Shown here: one piece after another, positions 10,971 to 21,208 of the stretch | Layout: each line of letters opens with the position of its first letter | Numbering within the stretch: position 1 is the stretch's first letter | Assembly: GCF_000499385.1 (NCBI RefSeq) | Contig: NW_013655341.1 | Location: 1 to 26,944 of the forward strand | Source: Eimeria necatrix | Lineage: Eukaryota; Apicomplexa; Conoidasida; Eucoccidiorida; Eimeriidae | Length of the DNA: 26,944 nucleotides | Reading direction: 5' to 3' | The notes under the pieces: generated by a model | Told to the model about the DNA's origin: nothing | The model's input: the letters and a program-made list of their open reading frames with translations, nothing else | Databases searched by the model: none | Position numbers and translations under genes: made by a program

Positions 10971-13278
10971 GTGATGACGCGTTGACTCGAGCAACTCTCA
11001 TCCTCGCGGTCTACGCGTGAGCGTGTGTAGCATTGTAAAAACTAGGCGCTCAGGCTTTTGCCGCCTTTCTGAAGACCCCATAGCTACAGTGTAATTACAC
11101 AGCCAGTGTGTTTGTTGCGGCGTCGTGAAGAAGCTCATTTTTGCTCAGACCGAGACGGCACAAATGAAACCGCGTGACATTTGGCATACGCATTGAAGCA
11201 CCACCGCAGAAGTGTCTACAGACCTACGCACAGATTTCTTTCACCGGAGGTGCCTTGGTGGCCTGGCATATACAAACTGTTTCCTACTGCGCACGCGCGC
11301 GGTCTCAAATGATGCGTACAAGCTGGCTTTGTGTTGTGCACATTCACCCAGCTCATGTTGATGTTATGTTTTCATACCTGGTGTTTCGCCTCAGGGACCC
11401 CGACGGTATGGAAGTTCAGATACCCTTTCCCATAACTTACACTCTTCCAAAGCCTGCAGGGAACACGGTTGCCAAACACATGCATATAAGCGTTTATCGG
11501 TCCACTGGAGGCCGTGCGTTTCACACATGAGCAGCATGTTCGTGAAGCATGATGTGTCCATAGCGCTGTTGTTTATGCTGGCAGACGAAAACGCTTTTGC
11601 GAACAACCGAAGGCGTCCTCTGAGTTGACACTGTGATGTCACTGATATTTTTGTTTCCGAATAGTGGCGTGCTTCAGTTGGGTGGGTTTGACGCGCACGT
11701 GACTTCGTGTTTGCTTGTTCCTGGTCATCGGTCTGCTTAGACAACAGATGCACCCAAAGCAAGTTGTCTTTGTGCGAAGGTCGTTGCAAATTGTGGAATT
11801 CATATTCACAAGGCACCCGAATGGATTTGTGGAAAGCTGGTGAGGCTCATGCAACAAATATGGAAGACAGTCCATCTGCGCGATTTTACTTGACTTCTGG
11901 TTGTGGGAAACAGTAAATAAATCATCAGCGTTACTCTTTGCAGTATTCGCAGGTTTGTGATGTCACGCAAAGAGCCACCTGCGAATGCCCAGTGGCTAAG
12001 CGTATAACAACGCTCTTGTCGGCAGCTGAAGCGCCACTGCCTAAAGCAACTCAACGGACGTTACGGTGCATCGTTCTAACGGACAGAGACAGAAAAACGT
12101 CAAAATATTTCATGAAAGACATAAATAATTGCTTAGGTCTATCAAATTTTCTTGCTACCGAGATTGTACGTTTTATGCATGCTTTCACAATGAAGCCGCA
12201 AGCCGTGTGACGTTCGTCCGAGAAATCTATGCTTCTTTCACCCACAGTTCAGCAGTATTGAAGTTTCCGAAACTTTATCAAAGGCGCGAAAGCCGTACTA
12301 ATGATCTCAACACAACTGAGAACTGTGCAAGGCCTTATTCAATAATGTACAGGCTGCTCGTCATTCAAAACAAGCAGGTGACCTTTCAGGGATGCTTGGG
12401 CTGCCTTTAAAAATCATCCTCCCCAACAGCCCCGATAAGTTTAAAGATCCGCACCACCAGAACATTGGTAAATTTTATGTAGCACTACACACACTTTGCC
12501 TTGGCAGTTCATGCACTGCGACACTTTCCATCGGAACAGTTGCAGTCTGATGGATGACGTTGCCTGCGGGCGTATTTTTGTGTTCAGTATTGTCGTTTAT
12601 TCGAGGCCATGAGTAACATACCAATGTTGGCACTCGTGCAAAAAGCACTTTTATGTCGTTTAGGGATTTATTATCAGTGGGTGGGTTTTCCGCAAAAGGT
12701 TTCTTGTGCTATGTGAAAGAAATCTGTGGCACTGTGAAGATGCTGAGCAGCCACAGTCCTTACTTGAGGGTGCTAAGCATTTCTGAGTAGCCCCCACAAG
12801 TTTCCAGCAGCATCTTATCTGAGAGACGATAACGTCTGCCACTGTAGCTAAAAAGAGCAGCTGTAACATTAGAATATTTGAATCATGTAAAGAATGCTCT
12901 TGTGGAAGCCCATGTTTTTCATAGATGGCTTTAGAAATATTTCTTTCCCTGGAGCGAAAAAGCGAAGACCCAGCCACATTTCAAGGTTTTCAGTACACTC
13001 ATGTCTGATTTCGATCCTCTGGTGTGTTACGGTGTTTTAGGAAGTACGTTTAGCAAAAAATGTGTGCATCTCTTGCGTTATACATAAATTACGATATATA
13101 GGCTTTAGCGAGTGAAAACAAGGGTTTAATCGTTTCTGCGCAGTGGAAATTATTGCGGATTGTTACTTTATGAAGAGCATTGTTATTCCGTATCGAGTAC
13201 ATCTTTTTCGCTTCCGAAGCGTACTATTTTCTACCTAATGAAGTATCCTTAAAACGGTGCGGCGATATTTCTCTGCAG

Positions 13279-13584
13279 TCCCTCCAGTCAGGTTTTTCCT
13301 GCTTGAAGCCTTGGCGCATTCGGCGGCGCCAGGCTACCCCAAGAGCTTTTGTGTGACTCGATCGGAGTTGAGGCAAAGCATGAATTTGCGTGTACAAAAG
13401 GCATATGCAGTTGACACTTTTAAGACTGCTGTGACTTCAGGCTGTATGCCTGTTTCCCGTGTGATTACACAAACTTTTCAACGGTATGATCGTTATTACT
13501 GGGTAAAGAGGGTGCGGGGTTGCTGCTTTATCAGTTGCTGGTCCGTTGCCCGGAAGTTCAGTTATCTACGGCAATCAGCGCAAG
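13279..13584 (+). CDS. Exon-like open segment, product unknown
   Basis: This 306-base segment is open in one frame and is flanked by good-looking splice signals: a pyrimidine-rich acceptor, TTTCTCTGCAG, ending at 13278, and a donor context CAAG|GTAAAG with GT at 13585-13586. The frame stays open to a TGA at about 13620 if the donor is not used. It starts only at a GTG (13257) if read as a free ORF, so an internal exon is the better model for a eukaryote. The stretch is locally richer in G+C than its neighbours. The conceptual product (about 102 residues) is mixed hydrophobic and basic with a cluster of aromatic and basic residues near its end. I recognise no domain. If the donor is used the exon ends in phase 1, which does not join in frame to the exon-like segment at 14134-14294. 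Confidence 0.22.
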
Positions 13585-14133
13585 GTAAAGCATTTGATGA
13601 AGCCTCAAAGATTTCTCGATGAAGTTGCCTGGTAATGTGGAGGAGGTGCGCTTCCTGTCTGTAGTGAAATTATATGCTGACTTGCATTGACGACCCAACG
13701 CTGGCTCCACTTTCCTTGACGATTCTTGCGTGTTTTTGTCTGAAACTAATATTTAAAAAGTTGTGGTGATTTTTTTCTCTAGCAAGCGTCAATTGCCAAG
13801 CAAATACAATCACGCCCGTTTCATGACCTTGAAACGGCATAAGAACCATGGTGCATCTACGAGAACCGCTTCATATTCGATATGTTATTTTGTTGTACCT
13901 GCGTAAACGCCGTACTTTAAAGCACAGATTCAATACAATGTATCAAACACTTGGAGGCACGTATCTGGGTTTGTATTCTTTTCGAAACAGATTGTGCTTC
14001 CCGCAAAACAAGTCACCAGCTGTTCGGCGTAGCTACGGAAAAGTGCTTCTTGGTCGCGTACCTCGTTCCCAGTTCGCATAACACCGCAGTTGGGATATCG
14101 CTGTTCATCAAGACTGAACATACTCATCTGCAG

Positions 14134-14294
14134 ATTGCAATCCCGTCCCATTTTCCACTCCATCTGCAATGTACGCATTCTTATGCATCAAGATGCTTTG
14201 AACTATCTTTTGGTCGAGTTTTATACAGGCGAGTACTTTCAGCTCAATGACGTGGGAGAGGACAGTTGGACCGCGGCAAACATAAACGCGAAAG
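14134..14294 (+). CDS. Second exon-like open segment, product unknown
   Basis: A CTGCAG acceptor-like site ends at 14133, and an excellent donor context AAAG|GTAAGG has its GT at 14295-14296. One frame is open throughout, and its final third reads as an acidic, aromatic-containing segment ending near EDSWTAANINAK. The distance from the donor at 13585 (about 550 bases) would suit a typical coccidian intron, but the phases do not match, so I do not join the two. Two other frames are also open for much of this interval, which weakens the case. No family is recognised. Confidence 0.15.
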
Positions 14295-14350
14295 GTAAGG
14301 CAATCCTGCACATCTCTGGGAGCTAAAACGAAGGTGGCGATCCGAGACAA

Positions 14351-16517
14351 CGTCAGAATGTGAGAATATCAGGGGCAAGCACACTTCCTATCCACAAAGA
14401 TCTTCCACTTCCTAGCAATCGCAGAACGAAAATCAGTGCCAATCTAAGCACATTTGATTAGTGAAGAGCATTGCACAAACAAGCAAGTTGCCTTCCAGTT
14501 TCCGAACACTCGGCGGGCTCTTTCCACGTTTTTTGCTTGATATACCGATCGCAGTAAAAATCACGGAAAACTAAAAACAACCACTGCTCTCAACTTCCTA
14601 TACGTTGTTCTAAAGGGGCAGTACTACGTGAAATCGTGGCACACCTACACTTTTGATATGCGTTTACGTTGATTCTGCGTCTTTAGGAGCCAGTCACTGC
14701 TGGGCCCATGCAGAGATTAATCATCGAGAAATAGAGCAATTCATAATTTCGTGAAATACGAATCTTGCAGAGAGTGCATTCGTAGCAATCGTGCATCAAA
14801 GAAGCCGTCATGTTGTGGTAAATGTTCTAACAGGTGCCACGAGGATGGTAAACCGCGAATTTACGATGTGTTCATCTCCAGGAGGTGAGTACTTCTGATA
14901 GCAATCTTGCTGCGGGTATTGAGCTGCTTCTGTTGAAATGTATTGAAATTTATGGACGCGCTTACAGGACACGTTTCCTCTGCCAGGGCAGAGCTGTCGC
15001 CAGTCGTCTTTTTCACGTCTCGTGTCTGTCATTGTTTATTTTGCGTTTTCCTCGTTTGCTCCGAAAATATGTATTTGAAGCGCTCTTTCTGCCGGTGTTG
15101 GAGTTTCCAGTGTAATTTGTAAATGCATGACTACTGCTTACCCATATCTTTTCACCACGACTTAACTGAGCCTCTACCACGAAAGGTTTTCTACTTCATT
15201 AGCACTCCACTTGCGCCGTGACACGACGTAATCAGCTGTAAGACCAAACGTGGCAGTGCACGTTTTATCAGTGTGAAACCTCAAGTTATAAGAAAAAGGA
15301 AGGTAGAGGCGTTTCTGTATGCGTGGCTTTGAAGATTAGCGGATAGCGCATCGATGAGTTCGGGGTAGAGTCGTGTGTCGCATCTTTGAATAGCAAAATC
15401 TTAACAATTCCGTTACATGCGAAGCATCCACTTTGTGACCCATTTGATACATAAAGAAGCAGAAAAGCGAATCGCTGGAAATTTTGTAGAAACATTCCTC
15501 CGAGGCCACTCTACAAGGAACATCCGGTAAGCCTGTATTCACTTACCCGGAGGACATTTGAAACTGGTGCTGCGCGAGTCAGCCCAACGTACACGGAATT
15601 ATATATTTATTCGGGTGTTCGCATGTCTGCGTTGTATTGTATTACAGAATTATCTTTCTAAGCAGATTCCTCCTTACACCTTGATTCGCCTCAATTCATG
15701 AAAGCGGTGACTGCAGCGTCCCCTTGGTCTTAACTAAAATTGCTAATATCTAGGTGAGGGAGCCGACTGTACAATCAGGCGCATCTGGTTCGAAGAGTCA
15801 AAGCCGTATTTGGCTTGAAGCGTTTGAAGGCTCCGACAACATACTCAGTAGACAGAGTAGTCAGTAATCCTTTCTGCGTGAGGCCTCCTAGGGCTTATGC
15901 ATTGTCACATGCAGGTTGCTTTTTGCTTTGTACTCATGGCCACAGTGTTTATAATCACTTTTGATCGCAAAAAGGCATACGTGCGGCTATACTGATGCAC
16001 GCGTATGATTCAGAATGCACCCTGCATTGGCCATTCGACAGACCGTAAGCGGGACAAGCAGGACGGATTACTGCACTTTCGACTGGATAAACAGTCTATC
16101 ACTACACCTATCTACAGTTTGCTGTGATGGCACCGATGTTTCCTCCACCCACTCCCCGTCATTTGAACCGTCTATCCGAATTTTAATGGTTTTCCGTAGC
16201 TTTTAGACGAGCAGGCAGACTTGATGTGCGCTGCAAGTGCATTTTGTTTTGTGTGGTAGACAAATGATTAGATCAGAAACCCTCAGCTTGTTTGCGGCGC
16301 TTCGTTTCACCTATTTGGGCGTTGGACTTGCTAAGATATGTCATTTCTAAACATCTAATTGCCTAGTGCACTGCTGCATAGGCTTTCATGAATTATTCAT
16401 CATCAAAAGTCATTTCCGTGAAGCTTTCTCTGCAGTAGAGCTTCAAGCAAAGGTTACAGTTTAAACTGCCAATGTTCCGTTGTGGTTTTGTCAGCTATGC
16501 CGAAGAAATTTCTATAA
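14351..16517. other. Stretch without a recognisable gene
   Basis: About 2.2 kb with only short open frames (at most 76 codons) on either strand. The part 14351-14807 has no open frame of 60 codons at all. I see no repeat, RNA gene or regulatory structure that I can defend. Confidence 0.5.
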
Positions 16518-16880
16518 TCATTCATATATTCTGTTCTGCTGTTCACCACTATGATACCGCTTCGCTTGAATAATTATTCGGATTTGACATAAAGTAAAGA
16601 ATGCCACCCGTGGCCCTGCTACACTCAACCACTCGTGATCTGTACAAGACGTAGTCGCTTTGCATCGTACAGGATAGCTTTTTTGCATCACTGCTGCTCT
16701 CGATTGGAGAAGCTGACGAGAAGCTGCACAAAATTCTTGAATTCCACTACGAAAACCATATGTTTCTCTGTCATGCAGGCGTGGCCTAGTTTTCGATAGT
16801 GAGCAGATGATTTCCATTCTAATCACCTTAACCTCAAGCAGTTGATATTGGCATTTCAGTGGGTACGGTGTTTTCTGCAT
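16518..16880 (-). CDS. Unrecognised open reading frame containing repeat copy 1
   Basis: This minus-strand frame is open for 120 codons and begins with ATG at 16880. Its product would be hydrophilic and basic, with scattered Cys and no signal peptide or clear membrane segment. I recognise no domain. Its length is within chance expectation for the window. Its only support is that the region corresponding to repeat copy 1 (16701-16754) is similar at the amino-acid level to the matching frame of copy 2, which carries an in-frame stop. It may be a fossil of a coding sequence that was duplicated. Confidence 0.15.
   Translation of the reverse strand: MQKTPYPLKCQYQLLEVKVIRMEIICSLSKTRPRLHDRETYGFRSGIQEFCAASRQLLQSRAAVMQKSYPVRCKATTSCTDHEWLSVAGPRVAFFTLCQIRIIIQAKRYHSGEQQNRIYE
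16701..16754 (+). repeat. Diverged 54-bp repeat, copy 1
   Basis: This segment aligns without gaps to 17031-17084, exactly 330 bases downstream, with 41 of 54 identical positions (33 of 40 over the left part). It lies inside a 120-codon open frame on the minus strand (16518-16880, ATG-less at the family level and unrecognised), where it reads F-R-S-G-I-Q-E-F-C-A-A-S-R-Q-L-L-Q-S. The plus-strand reading is also open here. The similarity is far above what chance gives in a window of this size, so a duplication is likely. The known families of subtelomeric satellites with units of about 350 bp in Toxoplasma come to mind because of the spacing, but I cannot match the sequence to one. Confidence 0.7.
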
Positions 16881-17964
16881 GAATTTGTCTATTCGGCCCT
16901 AATGCTGCTGTGTCGCCTGTTTGGTGCGAGACCCTAGTGCTCGCAGTGAATACCACCATGCTTTAGGACTTTGTCTCAAGATACTTGTTTTAGCTCGAAT
17001 CTGCTATGTGAGTGGGGCGTTTGTTCTCTGCGAATGCAGAAGCTCGCGAGTAGCTGCACGAAATTATTGAGCACCACAGAGAAATGCTTTAACGCTTTGG
17101 CGATGCTTCTATATAGTTAATGTAAAAAGGTTATGGATGCTGACGTAGTAGCCAGCTCGCCATCACCGCATTCTACCGCGATAATTAGAGTGGGCAATGG
17201 TCCATCAGAACGTCCAAGAATAACGAATCGTTCGTACGTGGCTCCAGATTAAGCATGCGTTTTATGACGCCATTCTGGTTGCAGGCGTTCTGCTATGTAC
17301 CAAAAATGTGCATGGCGTAGAGTCTATCAATGTGATGCTGAGCTGAAAACTAAAGAACAGAGTACAGTGCCTGCCGCATGGAGTGAAGTTCTCACAATCA
17401 TGACAAGATCGCTATATTTGTGAATGACTGTCAGAAAACTCCCACTGGACTTTACAGATCACAGTTGCATCTGATGGCTGCACACTTCTCGGTGAAGCAT
17501 GCTGTTTATCTTTTTCACGCACATGCCTGTCAGGAACTTCTTTTAGCCGTGCCATCCCGTAAAATGCCTTCCTGGTCCGACTAGTCACAGATTAGCATTC
17601 TGTCAGTGGACGGCTTTAGAAAATCGTTCTGTTAAAAGTCCTTGCAGTGCCTGCATTTGATTTAGGTATATTGTACGCGTATGGAATTTCTTTGTAGGAG
17701 AATGTTGATGCTGTGCGTGACTACAGTGCGCGGCATTCTATAGAGTGAGGTACGAAACTTCTCTGCGCAGCTCATGAGGCGTAAGCATTTCTTACTCGTC
17801 AAAGCGATTTTGTGAACATATGCTTACTGTAATGTTTCTTTTCCCACGTGAGGAGAAAGTGTATGTGATGGGCAAGCCACTTGCGCAGTTGACTTTACAG
17901 GGCTAGCTAGATACGAGTAAGTCTCGCATTTTTCTGCTTCGTGATTAAATTTGCTGTTTAATGC
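16881..17964. other. Stop-dense stretch without open frames
   Basis: For about 1.1 kb neither strand has an open frame of 60 codons. Apart from repeat copy 2 at 17031-17084 I see nothing in it. It is the longest such interval outside the telomeric array and is a plausible non-coding spacer. Confidence 0.5.
17031..17084 (+). repeat. Diverged 54-bp repeat, copy 2
   Basis: This is the partner of 16701-16754. Read on the minus strand in the equivalent frame it shows the pattern F-x-x-G-x-Q-stop-F-x-A-A-T-R-E-L-L-H-S, so the frame of copy 1 is broken by a TAA here. Two of the differences (CGT/CGC and CTC/CTG) are silent in that frame and several others are conservative (S/T, Q/E). A third copy at plus or minus 330 bases was looked for and not found. 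Confidence 0.7.
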
Positions 17965-18125
17965 TTGCACAATTGCACGTTTATTGAAGGCATCCTAGTA
18001 TCGGGAGGGTGGGCAGTGAGCTGCCCGGTTCAGACTGCCTTTTATTTACAACCCCGTACAATGTGCTCAAAAGGCGCGTTATATTATCGCGGTAATCACC
18101 TTAGCCAGTGCATTGGTCGTTTGAG

Positions 18126-18512
18126 TCACTGTCCTGCAATCATGATAGGCAATTTCTGCAGTTTCAAGTGCATCATATGGAGAGTCTGCTTTGCAATGTG
18201 TTTCGCACCATTTGACATGTTCAGCAATATAGACTTAACACAGTTTTTGATTATTTGCCTTTGTTCCCGGTGTGACTTGAAAGCAATTGTAATCAACCTG
18301 TAAGCTGATGACGTTTCGAAATTTCTAATCTGAAGCAACACAGAGCATGATGTCTTTTGTAGCACGAGGTCCTTTGCCAAATTTTCGCAGGGCAGTGAGT
18401 GCTTGAAACAATTTTTGTCTTGGCGAAAATTCGATACACAGTTCGGCATGAAGTCAATACGCCATTCCTTCGTAGCCTGATATGAGGCCTGCACTATCTG
18501 CTCTATGCGCAT
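18126..18512 (-). CDS. Unrecognised hydrophilic ORF, possibly a gene fragment
   Basis: This minus-strand frame opens with a true ATG at 18512 and runs 128 codons. The product is rich in Lys, Gln, Asn and Ser with regularly spaced hydrophobic residues and no obvious signal peptide. A second minus-strand frame of similar character (18503-18700, start ATG) ends just as this one begins, so a single one-base shift near 18510 would join the two into roughly 190 codons. Further upstream on the same strand the frame from 19059 continues past several single stops to about 18697. This may be a decayed gene, or it may simply reflect a local excess of T over A on the plus strand, which makes minus-strand translations look Lys- and Asn-rich. 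No domain is recognised. Confidence 0.15.
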   Translation of the reverse strand: MRIEQIVQASYQATKEWRIDFMPNCVSNFRQDKNCFKHSLPCENLAKDLVLQKTSCSVLLQIRNFETSSAYRLITIAFKSHREQRQIIKNCVKSILLNMSNGAKHIAKQTLHMMHLKLQKLPIMIAGQ

Positions 18513-19422
18513 TGTAAAAGACGGGCTTCGTAAGTGTAGGCCAACAAATCCAACTTCCTGACGAGCGATGCTTTTTCCTTTGGATTATCATTCTTTCGAA
18601 GCTTGTAAACTTTACAAGACAAACGACTGAATCTATTAAATCGTCTTGCAGCTGCGTCTTCGCATGTTTCGTTGCAAGGACGCACCTTCCTTCGTTTCAT
18701 TCCAATATCCTGGACACATGTGTTTCACGGCACGTTATTTTGTGGGCTTGGTGCTCTTAGCTGTGCAAAAAACTAGTGCATGCTACGGGATTACGTTCAC
18801 CAGCATCTCCTGGTTCAGCGTGTTTTGAAAACGAGTAGTGTATATCTGAGTATCCTTAACGTAAATTAGAATGCAATACAACAGGAAAAAGTGTTCCTCG
18901 TCTTTTAATCTGCATGGCCGAAGGAGTATGCTTGGCGCGGTCAGTTGGTAAGCATTCTGGCTGATAAAGCATATCAAAATGCTGACCTTGCAAAATTAAA
19001 CGAAAACGCCTGCGTCGCCCGAGCATGATGAAAGAAGATGCTTCCCAAAATGATAGCATAGCTACAGAATAGTCCCTTTTCAGCAGGCAACTATCGGGTT
19101 TGCAGTCACTTCACAATAATTCTTTGTATGAAATGCATTCTAGTAAGTGTTACGGAGGCACCTACATCAAGCGCACCAAGTTCGATTACTGTCGTGCTAC
19201 TGCGGCTGCTTGTAGGAAGGCAAAAAACATTTTATGCTGGTCACATTATTATGCAAGGCCGGGAGCAGTTGCGTCCTACCACTGCGGGGCAATTGTTTTT
19301 TCGCCACCCGTCAATTTATCACAGTCCTCAGTAAATATTTTCCAAACTATCGAACAGCTTTTGTACGTTGCTTAGCCAACTTTAAGTGTGCTGCATCAAG
19401 CACTACCTCCTTAAAATATTAG

Positions 19423-19804
19423 CAAGTTTATTTCTTCAAACCGCCATGTAGACTGCTCCGTTTTCTAGTATTGCACATTAGCGGGTTGAAACCCTGCACA
19501 TACCCGCGTCTTTGCAGTTCTTCTGCTCGTTCAAATGTGTAGGGTGAATCTTGAATCAAGCGGGTAACCTCCACCACGGAACACGTAACAGGGAGAGGAA
19601 GTATGTGACAAACTGGACAAAGGATTCATGCTCCAACGTCGGCTCTTGTTGAGAGCGTGAAGCGTTCTCCATACGTATAAGCAGCCTCTTGAAGGTTTGA
19701 AATTAAAGTCGGCTGCTATTTATGAGCCTGTAAACGGCTGCTTTTTTCAGTTTCTGGATATGTAGAAGTACGTTTCCTCTCAAAACTATATTCCCAGTTT
19801 CCCA
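19423..19804. other. Short stretch without open frames
   Basis: I see nothing here beyond ordinary unique sequence. There is no open frame of 60 codons, and no repeat or RNA-gene signal. Confidence 0.5.
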
Positions 19805-20082
19805 TTATGTTGGTGGAATTGTTTGATGCAACTTAGGCGAAAATAGTGCGATGGAGGCGTCTTGAACTAAGTCTGAGAGGTTCTTGGCCTTTCCCCTGGG
19901 TTTAAGCTTGATGTGCTGAGTAAAGTGAGGAGCTGTTTTTGCTACAATTTGCCGCACTTCGCAGCTCGTGGATGCGTCACTTTCGCTTCGCAGCACTCCT
20001 TACGCGTGCAGTTGCTGTTCCAACTCCCATGGAAATACATATCACTAGTTCGTGTCAAGAGATCAGCTATTAGTACTAGTTA

Positions 20083-20245
20083 GTGCTGTGTTACCTGCAT
20101 CTCATCAATAATGGCGTCCATAGGGTTGTTGTGTCAAGACATTTCGTTATGGGAAACCGCAACGCCATTTTGAGCGCTCTGGAGAGGCTGTACATCTGTT
20201 GCCCTCATTTTGTTCGTGCAAATAAGCGGTTGCGTTTTGCTGCAG
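20083..20245 (+). CDS. Possible exon ending in a good donor, product unknown
   Basis: A plus-strand frame is open from 20083 and contains the donor-like context CTGCAG|GTAATG, with GT near 20246. If this were a spliced gene, the segment would be an exon upstream of the long frame at 20498-21208 on the same strand. The supporting evidence is only the open frame and the donor. I found no clearly matching acceptor upstream and recognise no product. Confidence 0.1.
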
Positions 20246-20497
20246 GTAATGCAGCTGTTGGGTGGTCCTGCGCTTGTGAAAGCTGTTGTGCAGCTTAGGG
20301 GTTTCGTTGCATGCAAAACTGTGTGCCCAGTCTTCATGCGGCAAGGTTGTGCCTGTTTCAGAAAGCCTTTTGCATTTGGCTGATGCGGCTGTACATTTTC
20401 GGAAAGCTACGCTGGTCGCCAAAGCTGGGTTGAGTATCCTGCGCTTGCATGCTGTCATCTGAGGGCCTTGTTGAGCAGGGAGTAGGTGTTGTTAAAG

Positions 20498-21208
20498 ATG
20501 TACATGTGTATATGTATCTGCGTGCTTGCTTCTACTTGCCTGCAGCTCCTTACTTCTCCACGTTGCTTCTACGGTTTTGAGGTAGAGGCGTACTCTTTTT
20601 TGTTACGTTGCGTGGCTACCATGCTGGTGTCCCTGCAGTTGCATTATGCTCCTTGCGCTCATTTGGCGTCCGAAGAGCAAGAGTTTCGCATTATCTACTC
20701 CAGCAGCACCAAACACACTGCAACGAAAATCCTGTTCAGGAGTATGAATGAGTTTGATGCGAGGCACGTGAGGCACGTGAGTGGTGTAAGCTTGCATGTG
20801 TCGATATTATTGATCACTTTGACCGTTTGCTGCTTTGAAAAAAGGATGCTAGTACTGCTGATTGTACTACAGATGTTTTTTGCTAAAGGCCTATTTTTTT
20901 GGAGATTACAAAAGGGTGCAAACGCTGTTGGCAGCGAAACGATTTTACTCGATAGAGCTACCACTGCATTGCTACGCTTTCTGTGCGTAGATACGGCAAG
21001 CGAAAAGTTCAACATGAGTGTTAAATTTGCGTGGCTTCGTTTCTCGAGAAACATATATACATTCGTGCCGTCCTTGACAGGAAATACGCTAGTCGCTCTG
21101 CTCGAATTAGCACCCAACCCGAACGCAAAACGTCTATGTGGAAACGGATTTGTCCATGCAGCTGTGCATATTGAACTATTGCTTATTTTTTTCTGCATGC
21201 TGAAATGA
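20498..21208 (+). CDS. Longest ORF in the window, putative membrane or secreted protein of unknown family
   Basis: This frame is open for 236 codons from ATG 20498 (an in-frame GTG lies at 20486, directly after a TAG at 20483-20485). The ATG has A at -3, a favourable eukaryotic context. The N-terminus is short, hydrophobic and Cys-rich, like a weak signal peptide. A hydrophobic pair of segments separated by a basic FEKR turn lies near residues 100-135, and the last 15 residues are hydrophobic. Cys is frequent. By a rough estimate of stop frequency, an ORF of this length is expected only about 0.01 times in such a window, so it deserves attention. However, the minus strand is also open over 20695-21198 with a more hydrophilic product, so the plus-strand hydrophobic, Cys-rich reading could be the shadow of a minus-strand coding segment. 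No domain is recognised on either strand. Confidence 0.27.
   Translation: MYMCICICVLASTCLQLLTSPRCFYGFEVEAYSFLLRCVATMLVSLQLHYAPCAHLASEEQEFRIIYSSSTKHTATKILFRSMNEFDARHVRHVSGVSLHVSILLITLTVCCFEKRMLVLLIVLQMFFAKGLFFWRLQKGANAVGSETILLDRATTALLRFLCVDTASEKFNMSVKFAWLRFSRNIYTFVPSLTGNTLVALLELAPNPNAKRLCGNGFVHAAVHIELLLIFFCMLK
20695..21198 (-). CDS. Alternative antisense ORF to 20498-21208
   Basis: The minus strand is open for 167 codons from ATG 21198. Its product is hydrophilic, rich in Ser, Thr, Asn and Lys, which is a commoner look for a soluble eukaryotic protein than the antisense product. A second minus-strand frame (21183-21440) of similar composition overlaps its start by 16 bases in another frame, so one indel would give about 250 codons. 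Only one of the two strands is likely to be the coding one, if either is. I recognise no family. Confidence 0.2.
   Translation of the reverse strand: MQKKISNSSICTAAWTNPFPHRRFAFGLGANSSRATSVFPVKDGTNVYMFLEKRSHANLTLMLNFSLAVSTHRKRSNAVVALSSKIVSLPTAFAPFCNLQKNRPLAKNICSTISSTSILFSKQQTVKVINNIDTCKLTPLTCLTCLASNSFILLNRIFVAVCLVLLE

Larger units (their letters stand above)
944..13256. other. Long stretch without a recognisable gene
   Basis: About 12.3 kb of unique sequence directly follows the telomeric array. Open frames of 60-141 codons occur on both strands and all frames at about the density expected by chance for roughly 44% G+C DNA, and none matches a family I recognise. Several of the longest start only at TTG or GTG (for example 1002-1421 plus, and 11391-11816 minus, whose first ATG is far inside), which argues against real starts in a eukaryote. 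I see no tRNA, rRNA, microsatellite or terminal-repeat structure. Two short hairpins, at 8794-8821 and 10944-10970, are listed separately. Genes made of short exons, and non-coding RNAs, cannot be excluded by eye. Confidence 0.6.

Noticed and set aside
11391..11816. 141-codon minus-strand ORF
   Set aside because: It begins at GTG and the first ATG is far inside. It overlaps an equally plausible plus-strand frame at 11174-11530. Neither is recognisable.
15785..15800. GGTTCGAAGAGTC as a tRNA T-loop / B-box
   Set aside because: There is no matching T-stem, no A-box at the right distance and no acceptor stem.
16701..17084. Assignment to a named Toxoplasma subtelomeric satellite of about 350 bp
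   Set aside because: Only the spacing is suggestive. No third copy was found and I cannot match the sequence to a known family by eye.
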